NCBI RefSeq assembly: GCF_022865125.1
Contig: NZ_CP094828.1
Span: 1,798,001-1,862,000 of the forward strand
From: Acuticoccus sp. I52.16.1
GTDB lineage: Bacteria; Pseudomonadota; Alphaproteobacteria; Rhizobiales; Amorphaceae
Direction of reading: 5' to 3'
DNA: 64,000 bases
Shown: piece after piece, positions 63,095-64,000 of the stretch
Position numbering within the stretch: the first letter of the stretch is position 1
How the letters are laid out: the number at the start of each line of letters is the position of its first letter
Notes under the pieces: generated by a model
Databases searched by the model: none
What the model was told of the DNA's origin: nothing
Seen by the model: the letters and a program-made list of their open reading frames with translations, nothing else
Position numbers and translations under genes: made by a program

Positions 63095-64000
63095 ATGAAG
63101 ATCACCGCCGTCCGCAGCCACCGGCTCGGCTACACCCTCCCCGAAACGCTCGGCTACTCGCAGCAGATGTACGACCGTCGCACGGCGCATCTGGTCGAGG
63201 TGACGACCGACGCCGGTATCACCGGTTGGGGCGAGTGCTTCGGCCCCGGCCCGGTCGCCGTCGCCAATCAGACGATCGTCGAGAAGGTGATCGCCCCGCT
63301 GATCGTCGGCCGCGACCCGATGGCCCGCGAGGTGCTGTGGCACGAGATCTACAACCGCCTGCGCGACCATGGGCAGAAGGGGATGCCGTTGCAGGCGCTG
63401 TCGGGAGTCGACATCGCGCTGTGGGACCTCGCCGGCAAGGCGACCGGCCAGTCCATCGCGCAGATGCTCGGCGGCCGCTTCCGCGAGGACGTCCCCGTCT
63501 ACGGCTACGGCATGATGCTGCGGCCGGACGCGACCGACCTCGCCGCCCGCTTCGCTGAGGAGGCCGCCGCGATCGAGGCGAAGGGCTTCCGCGCCACGAA
63601 GATGAAGATCGGCCGCGGCGTCGCCGAGGACATCCGCCTGATCGAGGCGGTGCGTGGCGCGCTGAAGGACGAGACGCGGCTGATGGTGGACGCCAACCAC
63701 GCCTACCACGTCACGCAGGCCTTCGCGGTCGGCCGCGCGATGGAAGGCCTCGGCGTCTACTGGTTCGAGGAGCCGGTCGCGCCGGAGGATCTCGACGGCT
63801 ACGCCGAGCTGCGGCGCGGCCTCGCGGTCAACATCGCCGGCGGCGAGGCGGAGTTCACCCGCTGGGGCTGGCGCGCCCTCCTCGAGAAGCGCTGCGTCTC
63901 CATCGCGCAGCCGGAGGTGTGCGGCCTCGGCGGGATCTCCGAGTTCATGAAGGTGCTGACGCTGTGTCAGACGCACATGATCCCGGTGGTCAACCACGTG
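63095..64000 (+). CDS. Mandelate racemase/muconate-lactonizing enolase-superfamily enzyme (partial)
   Basis: The first 302 codons of an enolase-superfamily enzyme that runs off the right edge. The capping domain begins KITAVRSHRLGYTLPETLGYSQ. The barrel has K169-x-K171 (ATKMKIGRG), the mandelate-racemase-type base pair, then D199 (MVDANHAYH), FEEPVAPED and GGEAEFTRWG as metal ligands. The visible end ...MIPVVNHV approaches the expected catalytic histidine. These features favour the MR subgroup, which dehydrates or racemises acid sugars such as galactarate, rhamnonate or mandelate-like acids. The ATG has a strong AGGAG site. Substrate identity needs the missing C-terminus and neighbours. Confidence 0.9.
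   Translation, partial: MKITAVRSHRLGYTLPETLGYSQQMYDRRTAHLVEVTTDAGITGWGECFGPGPVAVANQTIVEKVIAPLIVGRDPMAREVLWHEIYNRLRDHGQKGMPLQALSGVDIALWDLAGKATGQSIAQMLGGRFREDVPVYGYGMMLRPDATDLAARFAEEAAAIEAKGFRATKMKIGRGVAEDIRLIEAVRGALKDETRLMVDANHAYHVTQAFAVGRAMEGLGVYWFEEPVAPEDLDGYAELRRGLAVNIAGGEAEFTRWGWRALLEKRCVSIAQPEVCGLGGISEFMKVLTLCQTHMIPVVNHV

Overview
The window is high-GC, densely packed bacterial chromosome with short spacers and many 1-16 bp gene overlaps. I see no rRNA, tRNA, CRISPR array, insertion sequence, integrase or phage gene. An Omp2-type porin, a TamA/TamB pair, Irr-like iron boxes, a GatB/YqeY gene back to back with carA, and a taurine-pyruvate aminotransferase all point to an alphaproteobacterium, most likely Hyphomicrobiales (Rhizobiales). 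Assignment to a genus is not possible from sequence reading alone.

Layout. (1) 1-11 kb: a catabolic island. A LivM/LivH/Tat-exported binding-protein ABC uptake system and a GntR/HutC regulator lie on the minus strand. Opposite them are an old-yellow-enzyme/FAD/4Fe-4S oxidoreductase, a sugar-type epimerase/dehydratase and an SDR, followed by an isopropylmalate-isomerase-like pair (leuCD paralogue) and an AcuI-type acryloyl-CoA reductase. Three conspicuous palindromes sit at the promoters of this island. (2) 11-13 kb: a GbsR/MarR-type regulator and an iron-binding ABC protein preceded by two Irr-like boxes. (3) 13-21 kb: tamB (1,939 aa with six ~100-aa tandem repeats) and tamA. (4) 21-31 kb: a sterol-desaturase-family enzyme, tpa and a TauE-family exporter (sulfonate metabolism), an ADP-forming acyl-CoA synthetase fused to GNAT, an APH-like/P-loop kinase fusion, and an exbB-tonB pair with no exbD. 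(5) 31-37 kb: an SDR, then a dipeptide-type ABC transporter (binding protein, two permeases, one double ATPase) ending in a class II aldolase. (6) 37-39 kb: a porin with a strong terminator and an unusual structured 3' spacer. (7) 39-55 kb: a minus-strand alpha-glucan/trehalose operon, in transcription order glgE, treS-maltokinase, glgB, glgX, treZ, malQ, treY. (8) 55-64 kb: a small membrane protein, an SDR, a GH15 hydrolase, a class III aminotransferase, YqeY, carA, a GNAT and a truncated enolase-superfamily enzyme.

How the genes fit together. TreS converts trehalose to maltose, the fused maltokinase makes maltose-1-phosphate, GlgE polymerises it and GlgB branches the product. GlgX and MalQ trim and remodel the glucan, and TreY/TreZ return glucan ends to trehalose. 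The seven genes can therefore run a closed trehalose-glucan cycle, and the GH15 enzyme on the other strand may drain it to glucose. The 1-11 kb island looks like uptake and oxidation of one unidentified small organic compound. It has the best claim to undescribed biochemistry, but its substrate cannot be read from the sequence.
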